Both the position numbers and the translations under genes were made by a program. Below, one piece after another: positions 5,453-8,727 of a stretch of DNA of 8,727 nucleotides. Numbering within the stretch: the stretch's first letter is position 1; every line of letters begins with the position of its first letter. Origin of the DNA: Bdellovibrionales bacterium (GTDB lineage: Bacteria; Bdellovibrionota; Bacteriovoracia; Bacteriovoracales; Bacteriovoracaceae); assembly GCA_030633015.1 (NCBI GenBank), contig DAOVTR010000052.1, positions 1-8,727 of the forward strand, given 5' to 3'. The notes below the pieces were generated by a model. That model saw nothing but the letters and a program-made list of their open reading frames with translations. It made no database searches and was not told where the DNA came from.

Positions 5453-7455
5453 TTTTTAGGAAAAAAGTTCATAGGTTGATTAACCTCAACACTACCTCCA
5501 CCCAATGGCTCTGGAAAAGTGATACCTTTTAATACTTTTATTACGCATGTCTTTACTGCACGAGGAAGATCACCACCACCGCGTCCAGAACGAATTCCAG
5601 CCTTTACAACATGCCCTGATGCCCCAATCACAAAATTAAGTGGCAACATTCCATTAAATGGTCTGGTAGATCCTTTTAGTATCTTTTGATAACAGTTTCT
5701 AAAAAGATGACTATTTTGTTGTAAAATTCGTCTTATTAGATCAGGATCCATAGATCCAAGAATGACAGTATTTGTAGGAATACCTACTGTATATATTCCT
5801 TTTTTATGTACAAACCCCTCAAGTCCTTTTGAATCATCAAGCTTGCCACTTGCTGAACCTGTTAGACTTCCTACTTTATGGGAAACCTTTGCTTTTACCA
5901 AAGTAGCAGATTCATCTCCAGTTTCAACCCTTGAAAGACCTGTATTACTTCTAACAGAAGTTGCTGCATTAATAGATTTTGTATTTCCTCCCTTAGATAA
6001 AAGTCTACTTAAACTACTTTTAAAATTAAGAGCTTTATAAGTATCAACGTGACCTCTGCTTGATGCTTTCACTGATGATTTTCTAGAAGATTTGTTTTTA
6101 GATAATTTCCTTGATGACTTTCCTGCTTTTTTTGTCACTTTGTTAACGAGATTATTTTTATTTGATTTTTTAGGCTTAACTTTTTTTATTTTTTGATTAG
6201 TAACCTTTATCTTTTTCCCCACTTTTTTAACTATTTTTTTATTTTTCTTAACTTTCTCTTTTACAATCTTGTCTATTTTTGGTGTTTTTTTCTTTTTTAC
6301 ATCCTGAGAACTTTTCTTTGAAAGCTGAATAACTTTAGGAGCTTTTTCTGTTTTGCTAATTGCTTTGTTTTTTGATGTTGTTAGTTTCTTTTTATATAGT
6401 ATTGTCGCAATTCGCTCTGGAAGGTTTTCTTTTTCAAGCTCTCGATCAATTTCGTAAGAATTAATACCAATTAAAAATAAAAGAGTAGAAAACAGAAATA
6501 GAAAAATTAGTTTTTTGAGATCATTATCCCTGGTTATAATTGGGGCCGACTTAACCTTCGGTGGTTTTTGGGTTCGCCTAACAAAAATTTGAATTTTTCC
6601 CAACGAAAATCTTAAAATATCTGTTTCACTTAATGTATAAATCCCCGTATTATCCAAAGAGTTATTGTCTCCTTTATCAGATAATAAAAGTCGATCATAT
6701 CCTTCAAGTAGATGAATAAAAGTTTCACTACCCTTATTTTCTACAAAGGGAACCTTCTGGCCTTTTCCTAAATATGAATATTCCATTTCATTTTTTCGAG
6801 GATTAATACCAACCAACTTATACAAACCATCACGATCAGGAAGATAATCAACAGAAAAAATCTTATTTTCAAACAATACAATCACTTCAACCGAAGATTT
6901 TTCTATTTCATATTTAAAAATAGGATATAAATTTTCACTATCTTCAAAAATATATTCGATTTTATCAGCGTTTGGGTCTTTAGAGAGGGGATATTCCACC
7001 TTTGGAATGCTTTCAATTTCCTTATTTTTAGTTTTTTGACCACGGGGAAGTTCTGGCGGCAACATTTTAGATGCCTTCTTTCTCTTTGCCTCTTTTAGCA
7101 TATCCAAAACAAGAGGTTTACCATCTTGAAGGTTATATTTTTTTAACTTGTATTGGCTTTTAGCAAAACTAATTTCATCATCAAGATTTAATTTCTGAGC
7201 AACTATTTTAATTCCATTTATGAACGTTCCATTTGTACTATTCATATCATATATTTTTACTGAGCTACCATTAATTTCAACAACTGCATGAATTGCTGAA
7301 ACTCCAACTATCGGTATAATAATATCACACGCTTCTGAACTACCAATCAGCATTCTTTTTTGAGTTATAAACTCCGCGCCTTTTTGGAGATTTGTTCCTG
7401 TTGGAACAAGCTCAAATTTTTCTAGAACTTCTTTTCCATGAGTTTGTATATTCAC
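5446..7455 (-). CDS. FHA-domain, single-pass membrane protein with AgmX/PglI (TonB-like) C-terminal domain
   Basis: A 669-residue protein (numbered from the GTG at 7455) that should link cytoplasm, inner membrane and periplasm. Residues about 25-105 form a cytoplasmic FHA domain with IGSSEACDI (37-45), S53..H56 and NSTNGTFING (72-81). The usual Arg after the first Gly is Ser. A second, probably beta-rich domain occupies about 165-292. One membrane helix lies at 315-332. Residues 355-467 are extremely Lys-rich (43 Lys, 4 acidic by my count), then Ser/Gly-rich. The end (about 556-669) matches the AgmX/PglI C-terminal domain: NCY around C588, a GxLPLNFVIGASGHV strand, C637, and FPEPLGGGSVEVNQP. 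The two cysteines could form a disulfide. The architecture recalls GltG/GltJ of the Myxococcus gliding machine, presumed partners of an AglRQS motor. The operon places it last, after a TPR lipoprotein and a small secreted protein. A TTG at 7482 would add nine residues and overlap the upstream gene. Confidence 0.9.
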   Translation of the reverse strand: MNIQTHGKEVLEKFELVPTGTNLQKGAEFITQKRMLIGSSEACDIIIPIVGVSAIHAVVEINGSSVKIYDMNSTNGTFINGIKIVAQKLNLDDEISFAKSQYKLKKYNLQDGKPLVLDMLKEAKRKKASKMLPPELPRGQKTKNKEIESIPKVEYPLSKDPNADKIEYIFEDSENLYPIFKYEIEKSSVEVIVLFENKIFSVDYLPDRDGLYKLVGINPRKNEMEYSYLGKGQKVPFVENKGSETFIHLLEGYDRLLLSDKGDNNSLDNTGIYTLSETDILRFSLGKIQIFVRRTQKPPKVKSAPIITRDNDLKKLIFLFLFSTLLFLIGINSYEIDRELEKENLPERIATILYKKKLTTSKNKAISKTEKAPKVIQLSKKSSQDVKKKKTPKIDKIVKEKVKKNKKIVKKVGKKIKVTNQKIKKVKPKKSNKNNLVNKVTKKAGKSSRKLSKNKSSRKSSVKASSRGHVDTYKALNFKSSLSRLLSKGGNTKSINAATSVRSNTGLSRVETGDESATLVKAKVSHKVGSLTGSASGKLDDSKGLEGFVHKKGIYTVGIPTNTVILGSMDPDLIRRILQQNSHLFRNCYQKILKGSTRPFNGMLPLNFVIGASGHVVKAGIRSGRGGGDLPRAVKTCVIKVLKGITFPEPLGGGSVEVNQPMNFFPKKF

Positions 7456-7467
7456 ATCAAATCCTCT
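7456..7467 (-). promoter_or_regulatory. Ribosome binding site that decides the FHA gene start
   Basis: AGAGGA (7467-7462) lies six bases before an in-frame GTG (7455) and overlaps the TAG stop of the preceding gene. The further in-frame TTG at 7482 has no comparable site. The same AGAGGA-type signal precedes the first exbD. I therefore prefer the GTG start, which removes a 17-bp gene overlap. Confidence 0.65.
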
Positions 7468-7723
7468 ATCTAATCCTTTCAATAGATCTTTTTATTTCAG
7501 GGTTAAAATTTTTACGATACGGAAGATTATTTCTAAAGAGTCTTTCGTACCTTGGTCTTATAGACAAATCGCCAGGGGAGCCTGTATCTCCTTCCATACT
7601 GATTTCATCTAAATCAAACTTTTCATACTGTTTGTATTTATAAATAGTTCTAGCTTTTTTATTTCCTTGTGAAAAAAGTGAAAATGACAAAACTATAAAC
7701 ATTAGAAATAAAATTATTTTCAT
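7466..7723 (-). CDS. Small secreted protein encoded between TPR lipoprotein and FHA/AgmX protein
   Basis: An 85-residue protein with a signal peptide (K2 then hydrophobic residues 3-17, likely cleavage near FSQ-G at 19/20), so the mature part of about 65 residues should be periplasmic. The mature part is charged: a Lys/Tyr-rich start (22-35), an acidic patch around FDLDEISMEGD (36-46), PGDLSIRPR (50-58) and an Arg-rich tail (RRs at 55-85). No cysteines are present and no enzyme motif is seen. It starts directly after the TPR gene stop, with GAGGG (7735-7731) seven bases upstream, and ends just before the FHA gene, so all three are one translational unit. I recall small secreted proteins of this general look beside AgmX-type genes in related bacteria but cannot verify this. 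A structural or adaptor part of the same envelope complex is the reasonable inference; the function is unknown. Confidence 0.82.
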   Translation of the reverse strand: MKIILFLMFIVLSFSLFSQGNKKARTIYKYKQYEKFDLDEISMEGDTGSPGDLSIRPRYERLFRNNLPYRKNFNPEIKRSIERIR

Positions 7724-8623
7724 TTATTTTCCCTCAATATACTTTTTAACTTTTAAATAATATGAGACGTCAACATTGCTCTTACTCATTTTGACATCTA
7801 AAAAAACTTCTTTTGCATGATTCTTTTTACCAAGTTTTTTTAAAGCAACAGCAAAGTTAAGACCGATATGGGGCATTTGTAAAAAATCATCATCCATATC
7901 TTCATAAATTTTTACTGACTTCTCATTCATTCCCCAATAGATATAACAAGTAGCAAGTCCATTTTGAACATCCATGTCATCACTATTTTCCCTTGCTAAA
8001 TCTAAAAATGACTTATAGGCTTTGTCTATAAATCCATACTTTAAATATAACTGAGCTAAATTAAATTTTGGAGTCAATGAGCGACTATTATATTTAAGGG
8101 CCTGCTCATAGGCTAACTGTGCTTTTTGATCTTTTGCATTTTTAATATATATGACACCAAGATTATTAATTGCAGGAACATAATTTTTCCGAACATCTAG
8201 GGCCTTATTATAATATAAAAGTGCTGCTCTTAAATTACCATCGAGATAGTAACAAGTTCCAAGCTGATTCCAATACATTGGATTTGATTTATTCGTTGAA
8301 TAAAGTGTATCAAAAATCTCATGAGCTTTTAAAAACTCTCTCTTGTAACAATAACCAGTTGCTGTTCCAATCTTATCGCTGTCTGCGATAGACAAGACTT
8401 TGTTTTTATTAACCCTTGCAAGTGATTCATGTCCTAAAACATCATTAGAAAGTCCACCATCATATTTGTCATTTTTTGACAGATATTTATCTTGAACTTT
8501 GGGATTAAAATCTTCATTAGTTATCCAGGAAAATTCACCGTCATTGGGCTTGGTCTTTGTGCTTGAGCAACTTGATATAACAACGAGAGACAATAAGATA
8601 AATATAATATTTAATATTTTCAT
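7724..8623 (-). CDS. TPR-repeat lipoprotein
   Basis: A 299-residue lipoprotein. The N-terminus is a lipoprotein signal with lipobox I-S-S-C19, and Ser follows the lipidated Cys, which favours the outer membrane. After a polar linker (20-75) comes a run of tetratricopeptide repeats from about 78 to 285, clearest at 115-148 (NPMYWNQLGTCYYLDGNLRA...) and 149-182 (AINNLGVIYIKNAKDQKAQL...), with weaker units before and after. TPR arrays form protein-binding superhelices, so this is a scaffold facing the periplasm rather than an enzyme. In Myxococcus, TPR lipoproteins of this kind (AglT and GltE types) act in the gliding machinery, which fits the FHA/AgmX gene downstream. The ATG has GGAGGG (8634-8629) five bases upstream and overlaps the TGA of the preceding gene as ATGA. 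The stop abuts the next ATG without a gap. The TPR assignment is firm; the Agl/Glt role is inferred from context. Confidence 0.92.
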   Translation of the reverse strand: MKILNIIFILLSLVVISSCSSTKTKPNDGEFSWITNEDFNPKVQDKYLSKNDKYDGGLSNDVLGHESLARVNKNKVLSIADSDKIGTATGYCYKREFLKAHEIFDTLYSTNKSNPMYWNQLGTCYYLDGNLRAALLYYNKALDVRKNYVPAINNLGVIYIKNAKDQKAQLAYEQALKYNSRSLTPKFNLAQLYLKYGFIDKAYKSFLDLARENSDDMDVQNGLATCYIYWGMNEKSVKIYEDMDDDFLQMPHIGLNFAVALKKLGKKNHAKEVFLDVKMSKSNVDVSYYLKVKKYIEGK

Positions 8624-8727
8624 TTTTGCCCTCCACGATCCATTAGGACCCCATCAGAATTAATTTGATATTCCACTTTAAAAGCATCCTTTGACTTGGT
8701 AAGAAACCAATAGTTGTCATTAGAAAA
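8620..8727 (-). CDS. C-terminal end of an unidentified gene (cut by the window edge)
   Basis: An open frame of 35 codons enters from the right edge and ends at TGA 8622-8620, overlapping the ATG of the TPR lipoprotein gene by 4 bp (ATGA). The readable end includes NDNYWFLTKSKDAFKVEYQI and finishes SDGVLMDRGGQK. It looks like beta-strand-type sequence with no recognisable motif. The tight overlap and the ribosome site GGAGGG located inside this frame support its being a real gene at the head of the TPR/FHA operon. Product unknown. Confidence 0.7.
   Translation of the reverse strand, partial: FSNDNYWFLTKSKDAFKVEYQINSDGVLMDRGGQK

Noticed and set aside
5762..6040. 92-codon plus-strand frame opposite the FHA gene
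   Set aside because: It is antisense to the Ser/Gly-rich part and the start of the AgmX domain, and its composition reflects that strand.
7392..7643. 83-codon plus-strand frame opposite the FHA and small-protein junction
   Set aside because: It is antisense to two genes with good starts and coupled spacing, and no signal supports it.
8170..8391. 73-codon plus-strand frame opposite the TPR gene
   Set aside because: It is antisense to clear TPR repeats and is explained as a shadow.
1..8727. tRNA or rRNA genes, insertion sequences, CRISPR arrays, phage or defence genes
   Set aside because: I saw no cloverleaf, conserved rRNA stretch, transposase, terminal inverted repeats or regularly spaced direct repeats. 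Coding genes fill nearly the whole window, leaving no gap longer than 300 bases.

Overview
The window is AT-rich (about one third G+C by eye), densely packed and has no mobile elements or RNA genes. Its gene content points to a Gram-negative, diderm bacterium: a heptose-synthesis isomerase for LPS, a lipoprotein signal and ExbB/ExbD energisers. The FHA–membrane–AgmX/PglI-type protein beside an ExbB–ExbD–ExbD operon is typical of the former deltaproteobacteria (Myxococcota and Bdellovibrionota). Together with the low G+C this suggests a Bacteriovorax/Halobacteriovorax-like predatory bacterium. That taxonomic guess is inference.

Layout. (1) Positions 1-1709, minus strand: a small RDD membrane protein gene overlaps by 4 bp the start of polA, which runs off the left edge. 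(2) A 179-bp divergent intergenic region carries weak promoter candidates for both sides. (3) Positions 1889-2797, plus strand: thioredoxin (trxA) directly followed by sedoheptulose-7-phosphate isomerase (gmhA). (4) Positions 2904-4625, plus strand: an ExbB/TolQ-type channel protein followed by two different ExbD-type proteins. (5) A strong bidirectional hairpin terminator at about 4627-4676 separates these from convergent genes. (6) Positions 4668-5342, minus strand: an unrecognised secreted protein with six cysteines in its mature part, probably with its own promoter. (7) Positions 5446-8727, minus strand, transcribed leftwards from beyond the right edge: the tail of an unknown gene, a TPR lipoprotein, a small secreted protein, and a large protein with an FHA domain, one membrane segment, a Lys-rich linker and an AgmX/PglI C-terminal domain.

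How the genes fit together. The ExbB–ExbD–ExbD trio resembles the AglR-AglQ-AglS proton-driven motor of Myxococcus gliding. The convergent operon encodes what such a motor would need to reach the outer membrane: an inner-membrane protein with a cytoplasmic FHA sensor and a TonB-like periplasmic end (compare GltG/GltJ), a small periplasmic protein and an outer-membrane TPR lipoprotein. I infer one envelope-spanning, proton-motive-force-driven machine encoded tail to tail. Its role in gliding, prey entry or envelope maintenance cannot be read from the sequence. polA, trxA, gmhA and the RDD gene are ordinary housekeeping neighbours, although the PolA proofreading domain looks degenerate.
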